Made by a program: the position numbers and the translations under genes. From Pelodera strongyloides (lineage: Eukaryota; Nematoda; Chromadorea; Rhabditida; Rhabditidae), in the NCBI GenBank assembly GCA_036852015.1, contig JAANDG010000509.1, positions 1 to 64,000 of the forward strand: a stretch of 64,000 nt of DNA. The letters run 5' to 3'. Below, piece after piece: positions 44,077 through 54,823 of this stretch; the first letter of the stretch is position 1, and each line of letters begins with the position of its first letter. Below the pieces are notes generated by a model, which did no database searches, was not told where the DNA came from, and worked only from the letters and a program-made list of their open reading frames with translations.

Positions 44077-44339
44077 ATGATTTTGTATGCTCTTTCGATC
44101 GAAGAATTTTCTTTATGAAGGGATTTCGTTGTGCACATAAAAACAAACCCGTGACAAACTCTTCTCCTTTATATAATAAGATTGTTGTTATTTGCTTTGT
44201 GTAGTCTTTATTTTATCTGTTAATTAAACAACGTCTCTCTAACCCTTACTATGTACTCGTGTAGATGCCCATTTCCAATGCTAGGGGCTAGCATTTTCAT
44301 GGTCGGGCAAGTTTTCTGAACACTGTCGCTGACGATTGT

Positions 44340-44604
44340 TTAGGGCGCGTTCGGGATTGATTTTCCGAAAGGAAACCATGCAAATTCGTCGTTCGGGATG
44401 GACATTTTGAAAACGTTCTAATGCTTGGAGAAAACAAAAAATACAGTATGAATTAGCATGGAAAATTTGAAAAATATGCGAGGGAAACGTTTTTCGCAAG
44501 CTAATTCATACTGTATTTTTTGTTTTCTCCTTTCCAAAAAGTCCATCCCGAACGATGAATTTGTATGGTTTCTTTTCGGAAAATCAATCCCGAACGCGCC
44601 CTTA
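44340..44604. mobile_element. MITE family 3, copy 2 (TTA target)
   Basis: The ends GGGCGCGTTCGGGATTGATT and AATCAATCCCGAACGCGCCC are flanked by TTA on both sides. The interior has aaatacagtatgaattagc in both orientations. The 3-bp TTA duplication is compatible with a PIF/Harbinger-type source. Confidence 0.88.
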
Positions 44605-44663
44605 CAACATTAGTGGTTTTCTGTAAATTTATACACCTTTTCGAACGTGCGTTTTACACTCTA

Positions 44664-45004
44664 TCATGGGAAACCAAAAACCCCGATGTGGCCCCGATCA
44701 CGTCCCTCAAACAATCGGGCCGTGATCGGGGCCATATCGGGGTTTTCTAGAAAAAAAACGGGGTTTTTGGAAATGATCGGGACCAATCGGGGTTTTTTCG
44801 ACAAATAACCGAGGCCATATCGGGTTTTTTTGAAATAATCGGGGTTATATTGGGAACTGTTCCCGATATGGCCCCGATTATTCGTGATCGGGCTTTTTGC
44901 GGGACGTGATCATGGCCATATCGGGGTTTTTTGGAAGAATCGGGCCATATCGGGGTTTTTTCCAAAATAATGGGGGCCATATCGGGGTTTCCACTTTCCT
45001 GTGA
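44664..45004. mobile_element. MITE family 6, copy 3
   Basis: It starts TCATGGGAAACC and ends CTTTCCTGTGA. The interior is an irregular array of ccatatcggggtttt-type repeats in both orientations, which explains its strong self-complementarity. It ends about 110 bases before the idha-1 start codon, probably in the promoter or outron. Confidence 0.75.
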
Positions 45005-45117
45005 TATTTGAATCACTCCTGGTATGTGTACGTTTCTATATTGTGCATTGTTGTGCGGGCTTTTTATTTTTACTATAGGCAACAGTGAACTTCACACGGA
45101 AAAACACAACTTTCAGG

Positions 45118-48100
45118 ATGCTGTCTCGCACCGCCCGCTTGGCCACGACGAGTTGTCGTCAGTTTTCAGGGGAAACGAGAAGAGTGACCCTTATTCCTGG
45201 GGATGGAATCGGACCCGAAATCTCAGATGCTGTCTGCAAGATTTTTGAGGTTTATTTTAATTACTTGTATCATGGTTGTTGTCATCTCTGATCACATTTA
45301 TTCGATGAACACTGAAAAAGGTCGAAGTCACTAAGTCACTTCCAAAACCATCATTTACATCTTAATTGCAATGGTACCAAAACCAACCCGCGTAACCGTA
45401 GTATGAGGAATAAGAATTCTCAAGTATTGGATAACATATGGTTAGGATAGGCTAATCATATATCCATACGAATTAAAGCAATTTTTTGAAATGTATATTG
45501 GACGACCGCATATGTTGTGTGCAAATGAATATAATTAGACGAAAAGTCTTCAAAGTTCAACATACGTTTCAAAGACCGACTGTCGCTTAATGCGTGTAGT
45601 GCCAAATTTTGAGTTCGAGTGCCCTGTCCAAATTTGCTTAATGCAGCAAATCTTTAAAGGAAGTATTCTAGGACGCGTTCTTGATGCTCTTCCCGAAACG
45701 GAAAGAGACATAACCCGTTCGGGATCGACCATTCCTAAACCATTTAATGATCAATACAGTATGAATTAGCATGCAAAATTTAAAAATTTCGGGCGCGACG
45801 GAAAGGGCTTTGCAGGCTAATTCATACTATACTGAGCGCGTTCTTGCATTAAAGTCTTTCGGAAAGGAAACGTCCATTCGAACGGGACATCTCCCGGACG
45901 CGCCCTAATACTAATGATAATTCTGCATTGCAACTTTATTGTGACGTATATTTATCTCGCGTTTGGGTGTACAATGTTATTGATTCATTGTTTGAATATA
46001 CATTGGTTTATGATTTTTAACGTATTGTGTGTTCAGGCAGCCAAGGCTCCCATCTCTTGGGAACCAGTTGATGTAACTCCAGTGAAGGGAAGAGATGGAA
46101 TCTTCCGTATTCCACAGAGATGTATTGATTTGATGCACGAGACTAAGGTATGTTTGATATTCATAGGTCTAGATTCTTTTGACCACCGTAACTGTATTAT
46201 GATATCAAAAATTTAAAGAAAAACATGCCTTTGAAACAATTCAAAGAAATATAAATTTAGTTTGTTATATTCGGATTTATAAAAAGATTACGTTTTTTGT
46301 ACATTGTATCATATTTTTCCACTCAACTTGCTGTTTCCCAGCTTTTCACTCCCTTAGCGTTTCTCAATGCGAATTCCTCAATTCCTCTAGTATATTACCC
46401 CTGGATCTACTCCGCCTACAGTACTTCCTTAATTGCTTAAACCCCTCCACCAACTAATTTTATTTTTCGTCAATATCAATTTTGATGAGTACATAACAAA
46501 ATGTTTCAAACCTATTACTACTCCTTTAAACACTTACCATATTATTAGATTTCATGGAATATGCATGCATGTTACGCTTAAAACAATATGAGTTATGGGC
46601 CCCACAATCAGTGGTTGACTGTATTACAGGATATTATGAATCCACCATGTATGATCATCATCGGCGCCGCGCTTTAAAACTAATACATTGGTTGTTATCA
46701 TAACAATTTATGATAATGTTTTGCAGGTCGGATTGAAGGGACCTTTGGAGACACCGATTGGAAAGGGCCACAGATCTCTCAACTTGGCAGTCAGAAAGTG
46801 GGTTCCACTTATTTTATTTCTTATGTGTACACGTTGTATTCTTAGATACATTTCAGTATGTGGTATTCATATTAGTAATATGCAAGTAATATAATGACCA
46901 CGAGTTCAATATTAGATTACAGAGTTCTTTCGTTCTTTATGGGCTCGACCTTTGTAATTCATAATTCATACCTGACTGCATCATTAGTATACATGATATT
47001 ATCAAACAATGATTTCAATTAGTGGCAAATGACAAGTACTGTTAGAGATTAGTGACTGAGGTTACTTTGCACATTGTGACTTGTATATTTGTATTCTATA
47101 AAAATAAGAAATGTTCAGAGAATTCAACCTCTATGCAAATGTGCGACCGTGTCGCTCACTGGCAGGTCACAAGACCCTTTATGATAATGTCGACGTTGTG
47201 ACAATCAGAGAAAACACCGAAGGAGAATACTCGGGAATCGAGCATGAGGTTTTTTTACAGATTGATTGTTTTACGTGGTTATTCAAGCATTTGAACGTGT
47301 TCTACATGCGTAGTCCGTGAACTTTGAGCTGGTTTCTAATGAGTATAAGAATCTCTACTGGGTGCAGCACGCTTGAAGGAATCTTTTAATTTGGAAGACT
47401 ATGCTTGTCTCACGTTTGGAAATAATGGATATTACTATGATGCTATATTACGGCCGTTGAACGCTTGTGCTTGTTTGTAAATTCAGTGAATTGGTGGAAA
47501 TAGAAGTGACCTTCATTGATTCATGTGGTTTCATTGTAGATCGTTGATGGAGTCGTACAATCGATCAAGCTCATCACCGAAGATGCGTCTCGACGTGTTG
47601 CCAAGTACGCATTCGAATACGCGAAGGCGAACGGTCGGTTTAATAATAATAATAATAATTTATTACGCACACATACAGTTCATGAGAAAAATATATGCAA
47701 CGTACAGTCATTACTCTTTTTGTTATACTCTGTTAGTTGTCTAATGGTAAGGCATTTTTGTCTTCGAAATGTTTCATTGGTTCTGGTCACTTGGTGATTT
47801 ACAGTTTTGTGTGCCTTTGCTGCTATATAAGGGCTCATTTTCGATGAAAGGAGCATCGTGAAATATACGGTCTCTTAGAACTGCTTATTGTTACTTACGA
47901 TTAATTGCCTTTTCCTCCTAAGTGGCACTTTTTGTGTAATTTGCATGTCATTATTCTCTGGTTGTTATTTTGTTTAACAATCTGTTGTTCAGGACGTAAG
48001 GTGGTGACTGCTGTCCACAAGGCCAATATCATGAGAATGTCCGATGGACTTTTCTTGAACATGTGCCGCGAACAAGCAGCACTACACCCTGAGATCAAAT

Positions 48101-48991
48101 TCAAGGTATTGACTTGTGTTTTTCATCTAATTCGTCTAACCGTGCATGATTTTTTGTGCTGTTTTACTGAAAACAACTGAAGGCTGTTTTTGATAATTTG
48201 TCCCAAGGACGCCGAACTAGGCACGCATGTTTTGTCTTACTATATAGTGTTCGTATGTTCTTTAGGAATCCTACCTGGACACGGTCTGCTTGAACATGGT
48301 CCAAGATCCAGGACAGTATGATGTTCTGGTGATGCCCAATCTCTACGGAGACATCCTGTCCGATCTGTGTGCTGGATTGATTGGTGGCCTCGGAGTCACA
48401 CCTTCTGGAAATATTGGACAAGACGCTGCCGTATTCGAGTCAGTTATTCCTTGTTTTGCATATTCAGCCTATTGTTTATCGTGTTTATCTATTCATGGAG
48501 TAAGATTCATTCTAGACGTGTTCTGATGCTACTGTCTTATAGGTCTGTCCACGGAACTGCGCCCGACATTGCCGGCCAGAACAAGGCCAATCCCACAGCT
48601 CTGCTTCTTTCTTCTGTGATGATGCTCCGATACATGAGTCTTTTCCCCTACGCCGACAAGATTGAAAAAGCCTGCTTTGACGCCATTGCGGAGGGTAGGT
48701 GTATTCTTCGTTTAAGTTTAAAGCGATACAAGTGCCGATTTTTGAAACGTATATGTTGTAGCGCTTTACATATAGCTAGATACGTACAGTGGGTGGCCAT
48801 AAGTTGTTCATAGGTGGCCATACAATGTGCTTTTGAGTTTATTGCTCTCCAGGTAGATGTAGTGATATTAGCTATTTGTATTTCTACCGTACTCTTTTTC
48901 AGGAAACGCAAAGACAGGCGATCTCGGAGGAACTGGAACTTGCTCAGGATTCACCGATGATATCTGTGCTCGCATTCGAAATATGGACTAA
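45118..48991 (+). CDS. idha-1: NAD-dependent isocitrate dehydrogenase, alpha subunit
   Basis: Nine exons (45118-45249, 46037-46147, 46727-46797, 47119-47248, 47540-47633, 47993-48105, 48266-48438, 48543-48694, 48903-48991) join to 354 residues; human IDH3A has 366. The catalytic subunit oxidatively decarboxylates isocitrate to 2-oxoglutarate in the mitochondrial matrix, within an alpha/beta/gamma complex. The N-terminus ([16 protein letters not shown]) is a mitochondrial presequence. The core begins [12 protein letters not shown]. Substrate-binding blocks are [18 protein letters not shown] and [15 protein letters not shown]. The family signature [13 protein letters not shown] supplies metal-binding Asp246 and Asp250, and HGTAPDIAG contacts the nucleotide. 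The ATG follows a tttcag acceptor by one base. Introns 1 and 2 are long; intron 1 contains a diverged family 3 element. Confidence 0.96.
45665..45905. mobile_element. Diverged MITE family 3 relative
   Basis: An element with ggacgcgttc.../...gacgcgccc ends and the family 3 interior motif atacagtatgaattagcatg lies in idha-1 intron 1. It differs from the other copies at many sites, so it is an older or related subfamily. Confidence 0.6.
47641..47659. repeat. (TAA)n microsatellite
   Basis: About six taa units lie just after the donor of idha-1 exon 5. Confidence 0.9.
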
Positions 48992-49978
48992 AGGTTATGC
49001 TAAACTCGTGTAGTGTCCGTATTCGCCGTCGAATCTCACGGCTCCGACTTAACAGGAATGAAACATTTTATAATTTCTTATCAACGTTATCATTTCTCCC
49101 ATGACTCTTATCTGCCGAACTTATAAACGAAGTGAGCACACGTTTCATTTCAGATAGTTTTTCTAGATCCTAATTGTGTAGTTTAGCTTATTAACTAACA
49201 TTCAATAAATAACTTTGCGAGGCAAGGGGTCTTTCATTTACAACCAATAAAACTAAGAAGCGCAACGAGATTCTAATTCACCCTGCTTTAACACCTCGTA
49301 AGGAAGGTGGCATAATCTTTATCGTAGGTAGATGCCTAGTCGAAAATAACTCTGTAATTACAATAAAAGATTTCAATTCAGGTCGTATTTTACAATATAA
49401 GTGTATTTATTTCTTCAGACACCCAATTCATAAACATAAATGACACGTTTTAGCCTATTCAGAAATGAGGGAAGCAAAATATTGGTTGAACAGGAAAACA
49501 CTGTTTTCAATGTACGCACAACGAGTATGTATAACTTCTCCTAAACACTTGCTTCCGTTCCGAAATCGAAATAAGCGGAAATACCGATTAAAACGTGGGT
49601 CAAGACAAAATAAACGATTATATCTAACTATCTAGCACCTAAGCATAAAATAAATGGATAATTCGGATCCCAAAACGATATCTTACAATTAGTCGATCCG
49701 AAACGGACAACGCACAATAGATACAAAATACAATATAACAAATAATAAAAGTTTCCTCACGAATATTTACAACAAAAATTGTTAGTGTTTTGCCTCTCGA
49801 TAGTAAAAATAAATGAAGTCAAAATAGTTGTTTAGTAGTCTGACATTGTATGCGATCGAACGGCACCTATCGTCAAAAAAAGAAGAATCATAGTTGGATT
49901 AGGTTGGTTCTGGAATGTAAGTAACTGATATAGATTAAACGTTGGATATACAAGGGTAAAACACCTTATATGGCAAAA
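48992..49978. other. Convergent 3' region, no gene recognised
   Basis: The idha-1 3' UTR is here, with a candidate AATAAA near 49205, together with the 3' UTR of the PWWP gene on the other strand. Nothing else was recognised. Confidence 0.6.
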
Positions 49979-52900
49979 TCATCGATCTGCCTTGCGAGGC
50001 TGTCCTTCGAGATTCAGGGATTCCCGCTCCCAACAAGCTACTCGGACTAGCTCATCCAGTCTGAAAACATGATCAATATACAATAGCCAATGGAAAATGA
50101 AAAGCCCTGCAAAATGGGATATTAGTGTTATACAAAAGACATTCTACGGATGAGTAAGAACAGTAGACCTTACAGTCGTATTGTTACCACATGCTTACAG
50201 TTATTACTATGTACAAGAAAGTGCATATCCTAAATAGTATAGAAAATGTATTTGCTTACCCATTTGGTGCACGGTGATGACCGGTAGCAGTATGCACAGA
50301 CGGTTGACTAAACTCACCAACAGGAACACTCTAAAAAGAAACCATTATTCTGGAGGTTTACAAGTGTTCGTGCTGTATTGTTCTCTGACTGGCACACATT
50401 GTATACACAACAAAAATTCTACACCCTCCCTTATGAAGATCACTGCGATCTTTGTTTTATCACGAATTTATCGTTTCACAGGAAATATAGTATAGGGCTC
50501 GAATTAAGATAACACGGAATACTAACATTACTTACAGCCTTTCCCTCCAATTGATTCTTTGCTTTCTCGAGAAGAGCCGGCACAATGGTAGTGCATACAA
50601 CATTCACTGCATAAACGAGTGAAAGGGGACGAGCCCCGCGAATCATTCCAACCAGACAATCAATTATGTGAGAGAGTTCCATCTCTGAATAAAAGAAGAC
50701 ATAGGTCTATCAGGCACACTCTTCTGAAGGCTCAAGAAGAAACAAGCAAAGTACATTCAAAGCACATCTAAAATTGACAATTCCGATAAAGAACTAATAT
50801 TCATAGTCCCTAAAGAATAGAATAATCATATTACCTGTGACTGGGAAGTGTGGAACTTGGATTGTGGTGCCCATCTGGGGCAGATCCAAAAACACCTCTT
50901 TTCTCATCATTTCCACGGGGAACTGAACAATAATCAATATCACATGAACATACACTCTGCTTGCAGGACATTACGCAATGAGACAAGTTGTAAGTGGCTT
51001 TTAAAATGCTTTGCGCCAAAAGTAATCTTACGTACCTCCCCATTTGCGATCAGCTGAATAGCTCTTTGTCCGAGAGGTGTGCTCACCACATTCACAGAGA
51101 CCTCTGGTTCGGGGGCGGGTTCTGGCAGGTCCGGTTCGAACCCAAGTCCAACGAATGAAGGTCCATCCTGAATGAGAAATGATAATGAAAATTAGTGATA
51201 TGAACATCTATGCTTTCAGATACAGTATTATAAAGTGGGGCAAACCAAGTGCTACCGTAGATACGGGGCCGACAAATAGACCACACACAGTTCACACGAA
51301 GAATAAGTCATCGCTGCCTTATACTACATTAAAATACATACCAAATTCAAATAGCAGGACACATTTGCAAACTTAAACGGCATCAGAATTTGCTGTGTTG
51401 CATGACGAAAGTACAATGAATGATCACCGAACCTGCATTGTGGTGTCAGTGACTGCTTCATTGTCCGTCTCCGATTCAAGCTCACAGGTTGTCTTTTCCG
51501 GATCGCTGTTCCGTTCCTCAACACAAATTCCATTGTTACTCGTCTCCGGATTAGGATTAGGCTAAAAGGTTCAATTTTTGATTGAATTGCTCTTTATACT
51601 TCTTGTCGCAAAGAATTTAATTATTTAATAACATCATCACGTTGGGGGTGGCTATAGGTTATCATGGTAGAACATTAGATACTTCATTTTTGGAAAACTT
51701 CTATCATCCAACAGTTGCATGATTGCTTTCGGTTTAACTAAGCGGCACATATAACAATATCAAGTATTTTAAAATTGGAAAAAGAGATACCTCTGATGAC
51801 TGTTCAGGCACTTGTTCCACTGTGGAGACGAGAGAGAATTCAAGCTTCGGCTGCTTGGCTGAACTCTGCTCTTCTTCCCTCTCTTTCTCTTCGGAATCCT
51901 CCTTTTCTTTCACATCGTCATGTTCTGAAACAAAAGTTAGTTAAAGCGAAATGGTAGCCTCTTTGGAAAATTTGCATATGATAAGCAACTCATATGTATC
52001 CTATGCTAATTTTGTACGATTGCCGTGGACGATCGTGCAAAATTAGCATAGGATACATAGGATTTGCTTATCATATGCGAATTTTCCAAAGGGGCTAGCA
52101 TTTCGCTTTAATAGGTCAAGTGTATGAACATGAAACAAGAATAGTGCGGGGGGCACAATACGATATAATATCTTATACACTGAACTGAATGTATAAAATA
52201 AACGAACCAATAGATATGTCCGCTGCAGTTTCATCGCCCTGTGTAGACGAAGAAGACACTGGAATATCCTGTTCCACCTGAATAAGTGGAAACTTGGAAA
52301 CTGTGTATAGGAGGAAAATCGAAAGAACAACAGAATACACGACAAATTGGCAACAACACAATACTGTATCAAAATAATTGCGTACCTTTTCTTCTTTCTC
52401 CTCCTCAAACTTGCGTTTCCTCGACTCGACAGTCTTTTCTTGTGGAAGCGGTTGCACAGAAGAACCCTAAACACATATTCATAAAACAGAAAGCAGAAAT
52501 TTTCACGTCACTTCTAACGCGTCCCCCCTTAATTAGTACCCGGATAATGAATAATGGTTACAGAAACGCTTATGAATATCCGAAATTCCGAAAGATTAGG
52601 CGATACGGATATAAGATAAGAAAATAAGATAAGGTGAGGTTCGACTCATATTCAGCAGGGAATTGAACTACGCGTGCCTCGTGCTTGAAATACACGGTCC
52701 GGTCTGCTCTGTTCCTGGCCAGAGTAAGAAAAAACTTACAATGGTGAGTCCTCTCTCGCGGAGATAATCGCATGCCTGGTTGAATGCCTCTCGCAGATCC
52801 TTGGGTGCTTTTGCAGGGAGGGGATCGTCCACGGTTAATGTGTACAGGTTCTATACATTGGATACTTCAGCAAGAAAGAAAAAGTCATATAATAACACAG

Positions 52901-53678
52901 AGAATCCATTTGAGAATGACACGACAATGCAAATGATTCGAATAATGGGAAAACATAATACGCACTAGACTAAAACAAATGACCAACCTTGAAGTTGTTA
53001 CAGCTAAATGTTTGTGATTTGGAGTTTCCCTCCTTGGGCAGTGGAAAGAAATTATAAGTGATCTTTTTGGGATAGACGTTCAAAACCTGAAGGCAATATC
53101 CATTACTAAGCAAGTCAGTCAAATTAGGGCTTTCTTCCGAATAATAAAAAGTTAGTATCAAAGCGAAGTATAACCTTTGCTCTTTGCTTAGATAACAAAA
53201 TCTATCGTATCCTAATAAAGTTCTTACTATCCGAAAAAAACGAAAATTCATAATTAAAAACAATTAAATAAAAGGAAAACGCACCAATGACGGCCATTTA
53301 GTTCCTCGGAAATAGACCCAAACCACGTCGCCTTTACCAGGAGCTGCAATTCATATATGTAAAAGGTATGGCAAGGTAAGTCCCGTCTTTGCTAGGTAAT
53401 TCAACCCTGCGCGGAAAGAGATTATAAGAATTGTACATGCACAACGTAAACGCATGTACAACTCTTATATGTATCTTAATATATGTAGAACATCAATGTA
53501 AAAGTTGAATAACGGTAAATATACGTGACCGTAAAACAATTATACTATGTTAAGTACGTGGTGTTTTCACAAATATATATGCGTATACACAGCAAAATGC
53601 CAATCGAACACTACACAGCAAAAAAAAAATTGTGTAAAAACGTGGGAACCAACCTGCAACCGACTTTAATTTCTTCAT
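49979..53678 (-). CDS. PWWP-domain protein
   Basis: Thirteen exons (53654-53678, 53285-53343, 52988-53086, 52740-52850, 52386-52466, 52208-52277, 51791-51924, 51433-51561, 51036-51167, 50835-50922, 50536-50684, 50260-50330, 49979-50060) join in phase to 409 residues. Residues 9-60 form a PWWP-type module: GDVVWVYFRGTKWPSLV, then a beta-strand rich part, then NLYTL and a helical EAFNQACDYL. PWWP domains bind methylated histone tails and DNA, so a chromatin role is likely. The middle is charged and glutamate-rich, with a basic RKRKF motif near residue 117 that could be a nuclear signal. The C-terminal third (HIIDCLVGMIRGARPLSLVY and after) looks helical and folded but was not recognised. The real orthologue is not clear. 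The ATG exon has an upstream tttttcag acceptor at 53707. A family 4 MITE sits 16 bases upstream of the exon 7 acceptor region. Confidence 0.8.
51941..52111. mobile_element. TTAA MITE family 4, copy 2
   Basis: TTAA flanks both ends. The inverted ends AGCGAAATGSTAGCC continue through tttggaaaatttgcatatgataagc, about 48 bp with few mismatches. It makes up 60% of the intron between PWWP exons 6 and 7. Confidence 0.88.
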
Positions 53679-54823
53679 TGTGAAACTCAGACAAACGCCT
53701 CAGATCTGAAAAAAGATGGTTATGCTCAGCTGAAAACACCAACATGATCAAGAACATGATTAAGTTACTGGTATAATATTGGCATCAAAAATACAAGAAA
53801 TTCAAACAATGAAAAGTATAACAGTGGATCACAGACCCCAAGTGCAGACATTTAATTACGACACAATAATTAGTAGATTTTTTATTATAGATTTCTAAAG
53901 TTTTAATTACCAATTAAAATGCGAATGGACAAGAAAGGAAAAACTCTATTATCTAGAAAGCAAACATCCTATCTGGCAAACTCCCAACTGCCTGCTAACA
54001 ACAAAAACACATGCAGAACAAAGGACTAGAAATTCAATTACTTTCACAATCAGTGACTAACAGTAACAGTAACTAGACTTTCCTCCTTCGAATGTTGTGC
54101 ATGATACATACTACAAAACATTCTAAAGTAAGCATCCTCTACATACTACATTACATTTACTGCTACAATAAAGATTTCTGTATATAATCAAAGGTTCTAG
54201 CGCTGACTGCAAACCAAACAGTTATATCTTAATCACAGATTCGTGTAAATAAAATCGACTAGCAAATTAACGAATATATATATGAAAAAGTAAATACTTC
54301 TGAATTTTTGTTACCAACCTATATGGCAATGTGTCGAAGGCGAAAGAAAAATTTGCTGAAAATGTAAGTTTAGATTTAAAATTAAGAAATGCATGACAAT
54401 TCCTTAAAGGCACATAATATTCCTAGACTGATGGAAAATCGCACTATAAACAAAGAATAATTGGACGGCGAGTTTATAATCTAGTAGCCAGTTGATACAG
54501 CGAGTTTTCTATCTAGGTTGTTGAAGTAGAAAATAAGAAAGTATGAGCAAGATTTGATACTCGTTTCTGCATTGAATCTGAATCTGAATAAGGCGGTCGA
54601 AGGGCAGAATCTCCATTGAGCACATCACAACTCTACAATGAGAAGATGAACAACGTTACTTACGGAGGGCATTAATCGCATGCGTAGATGGGGATAGCCT
54701 GTTTTAGCGGCACTGTTTTATGCTTAGATATGGATGCGACTGCCCAAAACTATGTCCTAAAGTTACTTATTAAAAGATCGAAACTGACCTGGTCGTACAC
54801 AGTCTGTTGTTACATTGTTTACA
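53679..54823. other. Intergenic, no gene recognised
   Basis: This AT-rich DNA lies between the 5' end of the PWWP gene and the 3' end of the carrier gene. The first 30 bases are the PWWP 5' UTR. No motif, repeat or exon was recognised in the rest. Confidence 0.5.

Larger units (their letters stand above)
43256..45117. other. Divergent intergenic region of LysM and idha-1 genes
   Basis: This space separates two divergent genes and should hold both promoters. It contains two GC-rich hairpins (43792-43843), a tRNA-like sequence (43994-44076), a family 3 MITE (44340-44604) and a family 6 element (44664-45004). No protein-coding exon was recognised. Confidence 0.65.
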
